64,000 bases of DNA from a virus, in IMG/VR virus record IMGVR_UViG_3300024521_000001, positions 44,391 through 108,390 of that record; one strand, 5' to 3'. The translations under genes and the position numbers were made by a program. A model generated the notes under the pieces. It was not told the origin of the DNA. It saw nothing but the letters and a program-made list of their open reading frames with translations, and made no database searches. Shown piece by piece: positions 1 to 7,727 of the stretch (its first letter is position 1; each line of letters opens with the position of its first letter).

Positions 1-1275
1 TTCTCCAAGTTGGTACATGTCTTTGTCGGTTGGAGATTCATAGGCTTTCTCTATTTCTTTAGGAGTCCTTACTCCAAATTCTCCAGGTAGCTTGAAGTCG
101 AATTTAATGGCAAGTTTCTCTAACGCAGATTGGGCAATGGCTGGTGTTTGAATAACACCAGCGAAGATATTCCCAAGACCCATGGCGATTCCACCTATGG
201 ACTGTTCCACTCTCCCCAATTCCTCGGGGCCAAGGTCTATCTTGGCCATGTCTACTTCTCGTTTACCCCAATCTTTGAAGTCCTTCCATGTGGTCCTCGC
301 AAGTCCTGGAAGTTTACTCATAAGCACCATTGGGTGAGCGGCATCAATCCAATCTATGGCAAGGGGATCTTTCTCTGGTCGCTGCTCAGGAGTAGAAATT
401 TGACGATGGGTATTTAACTGCCCTTCCTTCAGAGCGGCTTGTAGTTCCGGAAAGGGTTTCCCCGCTTTTGCAAAGGCATCAATGGTTCGAGAGATATTCA
501 GATCGCCCTGCCACTTTTCATCCAGCATGGACTGGCGGCTTTTATTATCCATGCCGACATAGTCCTGGTAGTCATCTTCGGCATGGACCGCATCTTCCCA
601 CCTACCGCCTTGAAATTTACTTTCCAGCTGGTACATCCATGTTCCACCATCCTCTGTCTCAAAGGCGTACCGCGCTCCAGGTGTTCCTTCATCTATCACG
701 GGCGGTCTATTGAAGTTGAATCGACCGGGCCGACCTCCCATCACTAGAGGTGGACTGTAGCCTGACGGGAGCTTTGGTGTGACCAACTCCGCTAGATCGG
801 GTTCGGGTTTCACTCCTGAGACCGCTAGATCGGGTTCGACTCCTGGGACCGAAGGTTCCACCAGTTCTGGAACTGGTGGGATGGTTTCCCCAATTTTCTG
901 ATGAGCAGACAGCAACGCAGCAGGGGGAAGTTCCATCTCCTTTGGCTTTTCCTCTGGCGTAGGAGCTATCGTTGCAGCGGGCGCAGCCTGGATCCGTTGA
1001 GCAGCTCCAGTAGGAGCTAGACTCGGAGTCGGAGTCGGAATTGGAGCGGGTGCAGCTGGCATCCGGCCCCACTTGAGATTCCAGATCGCCGCTTTCGTGG
1101 CATCGGGTATGTCGAGAGGATCAAGAACTCCCTGTAGGTTTTTGCCAGTGTAGTTGGTCCTAAAGACATGATCGGATATCTGAGTTTTCGACCCTTCTTC
1201 GATCGCAAGGGGGCGCAGGATTCCCTGGAGTGCATCCCGACGTTTTTGCTTGGGTCCCGTCTGTTCTTCAGCCAT
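1..1275 (-). CDS. Large internal virion protein, N-terminal part (cut by left edge)
   Basis: Open frame of 425 codons with no stop before the window edge, so only the N-terminus is seen. The ATG (CAT at 1273-1275) overlaps the TAA of the gene before it as TAATG. Residues about 75-175 are proline-rich (PIPTPTPSLAPTG, repeated EPDLA segments). The rest is mixed, with helical stretches near residues 320-425. I do not recognise a family. It lies last in the late operon, after the tail genes and two Ala/Gly/Gln-rich proteins. In podoviruses that is where the large ejected core proteins are encoded, so that role is inferred from position only. A lytic or protease domain may lie outside the window. 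Confidence 0.8.
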   Translation of the reverse strand, partial: MAEEQTGPKQKRRDALQGILRPLAIEEGSKTQISDHVFRTNYTGKNLQGVLDPLDIPDATKAAIWNLKWGRMPAAPAPIPTPTPSLAPTGAAQRIQAAPAATIAPTPEEKPKEMELPPAALLSAHQKIGETIPPVPELVEPSVPGVEPDLAVSGVKPEPDLAELVTPKLPSGYSPPLVMGGRPGRFNFNRPPVIDEGTPGARYAFETEDGGTWMYQLESKFQGGRWEDAVHAEDDYQDYVGMDNKSRQSMLDEKWQGDLNISRTIDAFAKAGKPFPELQAALKEGQLNTHRQISTPEQRPEKDPLAIDWIDAAHPMVLMSKLPGLARTTWKDFKDWGKREVDMAKIDLGPEELGRVEQSIGGIAMGLGNIFAGVIQTPAIAQSALEKLAIKFDFKLPGEFGVRTPKEIEKAYESPTDKDMYQLGE

Positions 1276-3026
1276 TATTCATAGGGGTTAGGTTCAACAT
1301 CTTGGAGGTAATCTCTGAGCTTCGTAGCCGCGGCCTCATCCATGAAGTCCAGGAATGGAACGACTTGCTCTGGTCTCACAGCGCCCGTAGAAACCGACAG
1401 CATGACAAGTGCGGGATCTATGACCGCAGTTTCAACGAAGCCCATTCCGGTTGGGCTTGGACCCATTTGTTTAACCATCCAACTCTCCCAATCTATATTC
1501 TTTGGTATGAGCACGGGCTTACCATCGACCTTAACCACACCAGCCTTACCCTCAACGTCCCCACGCTGCGGGAATCTACCCATAACTGTCTGGCCGGTAG
1601 CGGGGTCTTGCATAGGCCTGTGGACCCAGACTTGCGTTGCCTGTTGCCCGCCTGGTCTCTTTTCCCAGGCTGTGATAGACAAGTCCTGCTGAGAGGTTCG
1701 TTGGTTCACAGGAGTGCCCTTGGCCTCAAAGTATTTTTGTTCCGCTCGCTGTGATGGAGTGAGACTTCCTTCCTTGGCAGTTTGCAACCACACATCGTAG
1801 GCTTGTTTAGCCTGTCTCAGTGCGGGGGGCCAATCCTTGATAGGTCGCGTCAGATCGAATCCTGTCCGTTGCGACTTATCGAGTTCTGCTGCAAAGGTTC
1901 GCTGCAATCCATCTCCAGCGTCAGGACGGTGTTGCCTCATTTCAGGGAAAGCAGCCGAGAGAGCATCTTGAAATGCTTGCCTATCCATGAGTCCCATTTC
2001 CACAGAACGTCGGCCAGCATTGTAGTGCAAGCGAAAGTTAGGATCTTGAAGGGCTTCTGTAAAGGTCTCCTGGGCTGGAGTGCTCAGGACGTATTCCAGC
2101 ATATTGTCGACCGCTCCAAATGCCTCTTGAGCCAGACGTTCCTCCTTCTGTTCAGCCGGTTCTTTGAACCGCGCGGATTGCCATGGAGGAATCTCCTCCA
2201 GCAAACCAGGATAAAGGCTCTTGGTTGTCGGAAGTACGCTCGGCGGTGCTGCTGCTGCTGGAGCTGCTGCCTGCTGGTCACCAAACACGGCCTGTCCCGG
2301 GGAAGTGAAGTCTCCGCGTGTTGGAGCTCCCGCCGGTTGCGTTCCCCCTAAAATGCTTTCCGGAGGTCCCGCTGCTCCACCAGCTGGAGGAGGAGCAGCT
2401 GACAATCCCGCCAGTGTTGACGCGGCCGGGGAGACTCCCGCTTGCATGGCTTCCCCGGTAGCGGATCCGACAGGCGGTAGCTGCGCAAAGGTTTGACCGG
2501 CTGTGGGTTCTGCGGGGGCTGATCCAGTCGGAGTCTGTGTTGCTCTGGCAATTCCCCCTTCAGGACTTCCTCCACCCCCCCCCCCCTTTCCCCCGCCAGT
2601 CATAATCGAAGAGACCATTTCTTGAAATTGCTGCCCCTGCTCTCCCCCTGGTCCCCGCCGTGTGAATGGATTAAGGAAACTCAACATTTGCATGGCAGGG
2701 TTCTGTTTCTTACCGCCTTTGGGTTTTTCGTCGATCATCCCAAAGAGTTCGCTCGCACCGGAGTAGAAACGCTCTCCCTCTTGTTCGAGCCTCTGAGCTT
2801 CTGACTCATGCTGCTCCCTGGCCTGAAGGGTGAGACTTTCATCCAAAGAAAGGGTGCGGGCCGTATCGGACTGCTTCTTTCTGGCTTCGGCAAAGTCAAA
2901 CATCGTGGAAACAGTATCGAGCCGACGGTCTTTCTCGGCCGCATTCGATGTTTCTATTTGCCCTCGCTTTTGCGAAAAGCCTTGGATGAACTCGCCAATA
3001 TTGCCTAAAGCACTCATGGCCATCAT
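1275..3026 (-). CDS. Internal virion-like protein with Gly/Pro/Ala low-complexity region
   Basis: 583 residues. Residues about 20-85 are charged and helical (probable coiled coil). Residues about 140-260 are low complexity, rich in Gly, Pro, Ala and Gln, including a glycine tract encoded by a run of 12 G. The C-terminal half is mixed with many Gln and Arg. No catalytic motif or family is recognised. ATG overlaps the TGA of the 3023-3517 gene (ATGA), and its TAA overlaps the next start (TAATG). Size, composition and position beside other Gly/Ala-rich proteins at the end of the late operon suggest a structural, possibly ejected, protein; this is inference. The homopolymer could cause slippage (see findings). 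Confidence 0.8.
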   Translation of the reverse strand: MMAMSALGNIGEFIQGFSQKRGQIETSNAAEKDRRLDTVSTMFDFAEARKKQSDTARTLSLDESLTLQAREQHESEAQRLEQEGERFYSGASELFGMIDEKPKGGKKQNPAMQMLSFLNPFTRRGPGGEQGQQFQEMVSSIMTGGGKGGGGGGSPEGGIARATQTPTGSAPAEPTAGQTFAQLPPVGSATGEAMQAGVSPAASTLAGLSAAPPPAGGAAGPPESILGGTQPAGAPTRGDFTSPGQAVFGDQQAAAPAAAAPPSVLPTTKSLYPGLLEEIPPWQSARFKEPAEQKEERLAQEAFGAVDNMLEYVLSTPAQETFTEALQDPNFRLHYNAGRRSVEMGLMDRQAFQDALSAAFPEMRQHRPDAGDGLQRTFAAELDKSQRTGFDLTRPIKDWPPALRQAKQAYDVWLQTAKEGSLTPSQRAEQKYFEAKGTPVNQRTSQQDLSITAWEKRPGGQQATQVWVHRPMQDPATGQTVMGRFPQRGDVEGKAGVVKVDGKPVLIPKNIDWESWMVKQMGPSPTGMGFVETAVIDPALVMLSVSTGAVRPEQVVPFLDFMDEAAATKLRDYLQDVEPNPYE

Positions 3027-3517
3027 TTACCTCCAAACATAGAACCAAGCCCACCGAACAAACCACCTCTCGATTGCGAAGCGGACAGGTTTCCCAATGC
3101 TTGACCACCCTGCATACCCGTACCCAAAGCCGATATCCCCGCCTGCGTTCCACCAACCCCTAGTGAGGCTAGACGTGCCAGGCTTTCCGAAAACATCTGA
3201 GGCCCGAGGCTACCAATCGTGCCAGCTTCAGCCTTGGCAAGATCCCCGCGGGATTGTTCAAGAGTACCGCCACGAGGCAAACTCCTTTCTATGGACGACC
3301 TGGCTTGACCGAACTGGTTTCGTATTCCCTGGATAGAAGGGGCCAGGGCTTGGGTCGTCGTCTCCGGATCCCCACTCACCAGAGCTCTGTATTTCGCAAT
3401 GGGTATAGTCCGTGCTGGCTCGGTCTGCTCCTCGAGTTTTTCCGACAGGGCCAAGGCCCTCTCAGTGGACTGAGTCAATGCTGACTGAGCTGCCTTTCCT
3501 GCGCTTTTACCGCCCAT
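3023..3517 (-). CDS. Small Ala/Gly/Ser-rich virion protein
   Basis: 164 residues, preceded by a good ribosome site (AAAGGGGG, 7 bases from ATG). The N-terminal half is helical and charged. The C-terminal part (about 100-164) is Gly/Ser/Leu-rich, ending in GGLFGGLGSMFGGK. This composition is common in small core or internal virion proteins encoded just before the large ejected proteins of podoviruses. No enzymatic motif. It overlaps both neighbours, so it is translated with them. Function inferred from position and composition. Confidence 0.75.
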   Translation of the reverse strand: MGGKSAGKAAQSALTQSTERALALSEKLEEQTEPARTIPIAKYRALVSGDPETTTQALAPSIQGIRNQFGQARSSIERSLPRGGTLEQSRGDLAKAEAGTIGSLGPQMFSESLARLASLGVGGTQAGISALGTGMQGGQALGNLSASQSRGGLFGGLGSMFGGK

Positions 3518-4166
3518 TGGTTTCCCCCTTTGCTAAATACTTGGCCTCGGCAATATTAAATTCTTCCTTGGTTTGAACCGCCACGAGTCCATCTACGGTT
3601 TCTCCGTGGTAGGTGGTGAAACCCGGGATCTCGGCTGCATAGTGGAATCCCAGGTTTCTGACATAGCGTTGTGCCAGCTTGTTTGGCTTCGGAGTCAGGC
3701 CGAAAACCAGATCAAACCCTTGACCTGTCGGCATGTTCTGAGCATCGAACTCCTCACCTTTCAATAGGAGCTTCCAAGGAAACCTAAACCACTGAGAGAC
3801 ACAGATCATTCCGAATCTTTGGGTGATCTTCGGATTCCAGAACTTACGAAAGAAGACGAAGGAGCCACAGCCTTTGAGCATGGAGTCAGTATGGTTGATA
3901 TCATTCAGCCAGCCGATTCCGTGATACTGATTGGTTTTCACATCGGTCAAAATGCTCAGAACCGTGTGAGGGTACATGCCCATGAAGTCGATAAACTCCT
4001 CTTTCGGTAGCTCCCGCTCGTGCATGACCTCACGATAGAGACCATCGGCATGCAGATCGTTGTAGATCCTCTCCAGCATGTCTTCCGGAAAGAGGTTCTT
4101 GTTGAAGGCGTACGGATAGACCCCGTATCGCTCCTCCTCAGCTACTTCTTCTTCAACTGCTAGCAT
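3507..4166 (-). CDS. GNAT-like acyltransferase-type phage protein
   Basis: 219 residues. After an acidic N-terminus, the central and C-terminal parts follow the pattern of phage GNAT-like proteins: a strand with GCGSFVFFRKFW, then QGFDLVFGLTPKPNKLAQRY followed by VRNLGFHYAAEIPGF, resembling the acceptor-side C-terminal part of GNAT enzymes (N..A...Y.rlGF). I cannot point to an unambiguous acetyl-CoA P-loop (R/QxxGxG/A), so activity is uncertain. Such genes are frequent near the internal-protein genes of podoviruses. The start is preceded by AAAGG and by an 18-bp palindrome at 4178-4195. This gene begins a separate transcription unit after a 157-base gap. Confidence 0.55.
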   Translation of the reverse strand: MLAVEEEVAEEERYGVYPYAFNKNLFPEDMLERIYNDLHADGLYREVMHERELPKEEFIDFMGMYPHTVLSILTDVKTNQYHGIGWLNDINHTDSMLKGCGSFVFFRKFWNPKITQRFGMICVSQWFRFPWKLLLKGEEFDAQNMPTGQGFDLVFGLTPKPNKLAQRYVRNLGFHYAAEIPGFTTYHGETVDGLVAVQTKEEFNIAEAKYLAKGETNGR

Positions 4167-4177
4167 GTTGACCTTTC

Positions 4178-4195
4178 AGTACAAACGTCTGTACT
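4178..4195. promoter_or_regulatory. Near-palindromic operator-like site (copy 1 of 4)
   Basis: AGTACAAACGTCTGTACT is an almost perfect 18-bp inverted repeat, 12 bases upstream of the leftward start at 4166. On the minus strand it directly follows TATGAG, a possible -10 hexamer, so it would cover the transcription start. Three further copies with the core GTACAGGCGTCTGTAC lie at 20714, 31132 and 46470. Protein binding is inferred. Confidence 0.55.
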
Positions 4196-4323
4196 CATAC
4201 CCCCCCTACCCCGAGGCTTGAAAATTTTTAATTTTTTTTTCTAAAGCGACCACAAGGGCCTCCAGGTTTTTGAACACCTTTTTAATAGGAGCTCAAGTCC
4301 ATTTCAGAATATCCATTTTGTCC
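4196..4323. other. Intergenic gap with AT-rich tract
   Basis: Gap between leftward genes. It holds a G-run, an A/T-rich tract (4221-4245, AAAATTTTTAATTTTTTTT on plus) and a short inverted repeat AGGT-ACCT around 4262-4277. I see no reading frame with a ribosome site and no strong terminator hairpin. Confidence 0.4.
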
Positions 4324-4755
4324 CTATCTCCATTTTAGTCGGCCCTTCAAGTAAAATGCCCCCAAATCCCACACTCTCCTCGCCAGATCGCTGAGTGATA
4401 AGCAGTTGCAGGGATTCTTTTCATTGTCCGGAGGCCAAGCCTTGGCACGATCGTACAGCGTGAATGTATCGGTCTCGGGATCGTAGGCAAACGCCGTCCA
4501 CCCTGGCCCATCCAAGTCGAGGCCCTCTTGTGTCCTACCTGTCACCTCAACAATATTCGGGGGGATCTCAGGTCCGTAACCTGGAACCCTGCGGGACTCT
4601 AGTACGGACATAACAAAAAACCCAATAACAGTTCCGTCTATCTCGATAGGTATATCCGGAACATACTGCGCAAACATTCTGTAGGTGCGCGAATACACCC
4701 TTGCCCTAGGGTTTTCTATTTCAATTCCAGTCTCAAAAGGATCCGAAGTGCTCAT
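4324..4755 (-). CDS. Hypothetical virion-associated protein
   Basis: 143 residues; unrecognised. A Pro/Gly/Tyr-containing middle and a C-terminus with two cysteines (NPCNCLSL) and aromatic residues. ATG overlaps the TGA of the 4752-5192 gene as ATGA. It is the last gene of the operon that starts with the tail genes; the 157-base gap after it suggests the transcription unit ends here. Likely a minor structural or host-contact protein from its company, but nothing in the sequence proves this. Confidence 0.7.
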   Translation of the reverse strand: MSTSDPFETGIEIENPRARVYSRTYRMFAQYVPDIPIEIDGTVIGFFVMSVLESRRVPGYGPEIPPNIVEVTGRTQEGLDLDGPGWTAFAYDPETDTFTLYDRAKAWPPDNEKNPCNCLSLSDLARRVWDLGAFYLKGRLKWR

Positions 4756-5192
4756 AGATACTCCACGAGTTTGGTAAAAAAGCGGTGCTCACAGCCATCC
4801 GTGCCATCGGGTGCCCCCGGGTTCGGGGTAGGTGAGCCACTTCTTTCCACGACAGCAGTAGTCGGACCAGTCAGTTCCAAGCGCCATTGGCTTATTTTTC
4901 CATCATTAATGACCCCCAGATCTCCTACCAAGCCAATAGGTCCCGGAGCTGGTGGAACCGCGAGACTACTGCAGCTGCTCCCTATCGAACCGTCAAAGGG
5001 AAGAACCCCCTGACACCTGAAAAAGCCGGCATTATACGCAGAGTGTTGGTGGTAGGCTCTTGTGACATCCACGGCTGAGATGACAACACCAGGCAGTATA
5101 AGGGTTGTATACGCCGCAGCCGCCGTATTGCCTGGAACAAAGCTGAAAGATATTCGCTGTACGTCTATAGGTAATGTCGTTCCGCCTGCCAT
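4752..5192 (-). CDS. Small structural protein, member of a three-gene family
   Basis: 146 residues from the ATG at 5192 (AAAAGGACAACG upstream), chosen over an upstream GTG/TTG extension that would overlap the neighbour. Contains the segment VVISAVDVTRAYHQH, matched by DLTRAYLQIQG in 6103-6471 and DVTRSWILFTG in 5204-6106, so these three adjacent genes look like diverged copies of one beta-rich fold. C-terminal part rich in Pro/Gly with a WRLELTGPTTAVVER strand. Such proteins sit beside tail-fibre genes in many environmental phages; a tail or receptor-contact role is inferred. Confidence 0.7.
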   Translation of the reverse strand: MAGGTTLPIDVQRISFSFVPGNTAAAAYTTLILPGVVISAVDVTRAYHQHSAYNAGFFRCQGVLPFDGSIGSSCSSLAVPPAPGPIGLVGDLGVINDGKISQWRLELTGPTTAVVERSGSPTPNPGAPDGTDGCEHRFFTKLVEYL

Positions 5193-5203
5193 CGTTGTCC
5201 TTT

Positions 5204-6106
5204 TTATCCAGGTGGTGGAAACCAAATCAGGGACGCATAAACACCTAAACATTGAGCACCACAAGCATTTTGAGCAAGGGTGCGAAAGTTACTTCCATGT
5301 GCATAGTTACTGTATTCAATGACCGTAGCGAAACCACTTGCAGAGTTCGGAGCAGGAATACCTGCGCTCGACCTTACAAGGTTAAGTTGGCCCTGCCACT
5401 GTTCCGGATGGAAGCGAGATGTTGGGGGGGTGCTGAAGGAAGCACCCACCTCTGTGAACTCAAGGCCCCGGAAAATGGGAACGGCGTTAGTAATCCCACT
5501 GGCGATTCCAAGATCTAGGTCCAATCCAGTTGCAGGATCTACAACCCTAGCGCCTGCGGCGGTGTTCCCAAAAATCCCGCTGGTGTTGGGCACTTTTTGA
5601 CTTGAGGTGAAATCATAAGGACCGGGATCAGATGGGCTTGGTGAAGCTGAGCAAACAGGAGGACTGGCGGCCGGGCCCACATCTGCGACTTTCACATCTA
5701 TACTAGAACCTCCTGTGCCTGTGTAAGAGACCACTGTAAAACTAACATCTAGGCTCACTCCGGCAGTGGTCCTGGTTGCTAGAACCTCATCACTGAAACC
5801 GGCAGCAATAGATGTAAAAGCCAGGTGAACGCGCCAGGTGGCGAGGTTCGTGGTGGAGCTGTTCACGAACAGTCCAGTAAAGAGAATCCAACTTCTGGTA
5901 ACGTCGACTGGAGTTGCGAGCACTAAGCTAGCGGTGAGCGAACCAGAGCCTACGACGATCTTACCTCGTTGGACCAAAACTCCAGCTCCGCTAGCAATAG
6001 CGACAAAGGGATCCGGAAAGGAACGAACCCCTGCTGCGGTTCCAGAGGTGTTGAGACCCTGTGAATTAATATCCGGAAAAGTTTGAGCTATGCGTTCTGT
6101 CGTCAT
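5204..6106 (-). CDS. Beta-rich structural protein with the DVTR motif
   Basis: 300 residues, rich in Ser, Thr, Ala, Val and Gly in alternating strand patterns. VDVTRSWILFTGLFV (about residues 68-82) matches the neighbours 4752-5192 and 6103-6471. The C-terminal 100 residues carry several cysteines (NACGAQCLG) and aromatic residues. ATG overlaps the previous TGA. No enzymatic motif. Probably a tail-associated protein from position after the hub and fibre genes; the exact role is unknown. Confidence 0.7.
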   Translation of the reverse strand: MTTERIAQTFPDINSQGLNTSGTAAGVRSFPDPFVAIASGAGVLVQRGKIVVGSGSLTASLVLATPVDVTRSWILFTGLFVNSSTTNLATWRVHLAFTSIAAGFSDEVLATRTTAGVSLDVSFTVVSYTGTGGSSIDVKVADVGPAASPPVCSASPSPSDPGPYDFTSSQKVPNTSGIFGNTAAGARVVDPATGLDLDLGIASGITNAVPIFRGLEFTEVGASFSTPPTSRFHPEQWQGQLNLVRSSAGIPAPNSASGFATVIEYSNYAHGSNFRTLAQNACGAQCLGVYASLIWFPPPG

Positions 6107-6471
6107 AGAAACTCAATCACGGCAATCTTAAGGGTTGCGAAACCCCCGCCGGAAACCTTCACGCTGCTAGTGCTCGCAAACTCCCAACGATTAGTGTGAA
6201 CCAACCCATTTTCGTCACCGCCGGCGCTAGGGATTCCATGCGGTGAACCCTGAATCTGTAGGTAGGCTCTCGTCAGGTCAGCCACGGCGGTAATGGCAAC
6301 CGTCACACTCCCAGCCACCAAAACAGCGGTGATCTCCTGAACCGCAACATCAATGTCAAATCCACCACCAGCCAGAAGCCCAGGGACGCTAGGGAACTGT
6401 TCCAGGTCACTCCCCGCCTTCGGGATACCCGGAAGAGTCTCAGCTTCATCTGTCGGGTCGTGCTGTGTCAT
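6103..6471 (-). CDS. Small structural protein with DLTRAYLQ motif
   Basis: 122 residues. An acidic N-terminus (about 1-35) is followed by a beta-rich domain with ITAVADLTRAYLQIQGSPHG and a C-terminal strand TLKIAVIEFL. Similar in layout to 4752-5192 and to the middle of 5204-6106. ATG overlaps the upstream TGA (ATGA) and its own TGA overlaps the next start. A structural role is inferred from the cluster. Confidence 0.7.
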   Translation of the reverse strand: MTQHDPTDEAETLPGIPKAGSDLEQFPSVPGLLAGGGFDIDVAVQEITAVLVAGSVTVAITAVADLTRAYLQIQGSPHGIPSAGGDENGLVHTNRWEFASTSSVKVSGGGFATLKIAVIEFL

Positions 6472-6833
6472 GCGTTCTCCATCTCGGCACAGCTGACGGT
6501 TATGGAAATGTCACCAAAGCCGCCCGATTGCTTTGCTGCTTCGATGACCCATTCTGATCCTGGCCTGATATGCAATCGCCAGATCTCGGTATTACCCGCT
6601 CGCAACTGTCCAGCTCCTCCTGTGGCCGATCCCCGCCAGAAGTGCTTATTGGCCGTGGCCTCACCTTCTGGCCTGACCTTCAAATCGTATCCAGTGTCAA
6701 TTAAGGAGAAATTACAGACGATGATCGTGATCTGGAGCGCAGTTCTCCCGGCGGTGATCGCGGTGATCTCGGTGAGGACCGTCGTCAATTCCTCTTGCGC
6801 TGGTTCTGGATAAAAAACGTCGCCTACTGCCAT
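6468..6833 (-). CDS. Small beta-rich protein, tandem copy of the next gene
   Basis: 121 residues from the ATG that overlaps the upstream TAA (TAATG at 6831-6835). It is a clear paralogue of 6833-7249: both share LTIIVCNF / ITIIVCNF, a GYDL(R/K)(L/V)(K/R)P segment, KH(L/F)(L/W)RGS, a G-T-E segment and RP.(E/S)EW. The DNA even keeps GAAATTACAGACGATGATCG in both copies (6709 and 7088 regions). The fold looks like a small all-beta module, possibly a fibre-tip or capsid-binding domain; function unknown. Confidence 0.72.
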   Translation of the reverse strand: MAVGDVFYPEPAQEELTTVLTEITAITAGRTALQITIIVCNFSLIDTGYDLKVRPEGEATANKHFWRGSATGGAGQLRAGNTEIWRLHIRPGSEWVIEAAKQSGGFGDISITVSCAEMENA

Positions 6834-7249
6834 TAGGCACACACCTCCGGGTTTCCTGAATTAAAGAGTTGAGAAGTACCGATAGTGGTTGCTACCGAAT
6901 CAGCTGCATCGGCTTCGACTAGCACTTCCCATTCTTCCCTGGGCCTCAGCCCAAACTCCATGAACTCAGTTTGTCCCGCCTGGATCTCCCGAACAAAACC
7001 GGCGGTATTTGAGCCACGCAATAAGTGTTTATCAGCATTTCCAGCCCCGCCTGGTTTCAATCTCAGGTCGTAGCCCACAGGGACGTTAGCGAAATTACAG
7101 ACGATGATCGTAAGCTGAAGACCGCTCTCTCCACCGTCAATTACGCAAGCTACGGTCAGTGCGTCTGGAATGACGAGCTGGCAGATATTCGTGAACTCAA
7201 CAAAGACAGGACCTCCTTCTGCTGCCAGGCTCGGTGGACAAATTCCCAC
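6833..7249 (-). CDS. Small beta-rich protein, tandem copy of the previous gene
   Basis: 138 residues, GTG start overlapping the TAG of 7249-7716 (TAGTG). It is a diverged duplicate of 6468-6833, with the conserved order VCNF, GYDLRLKPGG, DKHLLRGS, GQTEF and LRPREEWEV. The N-terminal 30 residues differ. Tandem duplication of a short all-beta protein directly downstream of a coiled-coil tail protein suggests accessory fibre or base proteins; unproven. Confidence 0.72.
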   Translation of the reverse strand: MGICPPSLAAEGGPVFVEFTNICQLVIPDALTVACVIDGGESGLQLTIIVCNFANVPVGYDLRLKPGGAGNADKHLLRGSNTAGFVREIQAGQTEFMEFGLRPREEWEVLVEADAADSVATTIGTSQLFNSGNPEVCA

Positions 7250-7716
7250 TAGAAAACTCCTGATACCATCGTGTGAATCTCATGAGGGTTGGACCATCTC
7301 CAGGCCCCGCGAGCCTGATTGTTGGTCACCAGCATCCGACTGTTCACGGCCTCTTCCGGTTGTGCAGAGCTTCCGTCGTTGGAAATGTCCATCGTGCGCC
7401 GATCAAAGCCCCGGCCAACATTGAACCGCGCATTGGCTCGGACGTTTAAGGGAGTATTGGGTTGATCTTGCAGCTCCGGAGGCTTAGCCAGGAAGTTGGT
7501 TTCAAGGTAGAGCTTTGTCACTAGATCCTGGTCCTCAGTCGGGTCAGCAGAATTGATGACCTTGTTACCACCAAGGTTGATGCTGTCCTGGTGGACGGTA
7601 CTCCCTCGATTTCCTCCGAGAGCGTCCAGGCGGTCCTGCACATCTCGCAGGACAAAGTTGAGGTATTCCCAATCACCTTCATTGACCTGAAAGTGACCAG
7701 CGGTTTCGTTAGGCAT
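7249..7716 (-). CDS. Tail-associated protein with N-terminal helix
   Basis: 155 residues with a strong ribosome site (AAAGGAG, 5 bases before ATG). Residues 1-35 look like a helix or short trimeric coiled coil (EYLNFVLRDVQDRLDAL). Then NLGGNKVINSADPTEDQDLVTKLYLE: GGNKI.n.adPt...Da.tk.Y is a motif common in phage tail-fibre shafts. The C-terminal half is beta-rich with aromatic residues. It follows the hub-like 7728-11426 gene. A fibre or tail-spike attachment role is inferred from this motif. Confidence 0.7.
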   Translation of the reverse strand: MPNETAGHFQVNEGDWEYLNFVLRDVQDRLDALGGNRGSTVHQDSINLGGNKVINSADPTEDQDLVTKLYLETNFLAKPPELQDQPNTPLNVRANARFNVGRGFDRRTMDISNDGSSAQPEEAVNSRMLVTNNQARGAWRWSNPHEIHTMVSGVF

Positions 7717-7727
7717 TTGTACTCCTT

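Noticed and set aside
1230-1754. Rightward frames within the structural arm
   Set aside because: They are antisense to well-supported leftward genes, lack ribosome sites and have unlike composition.
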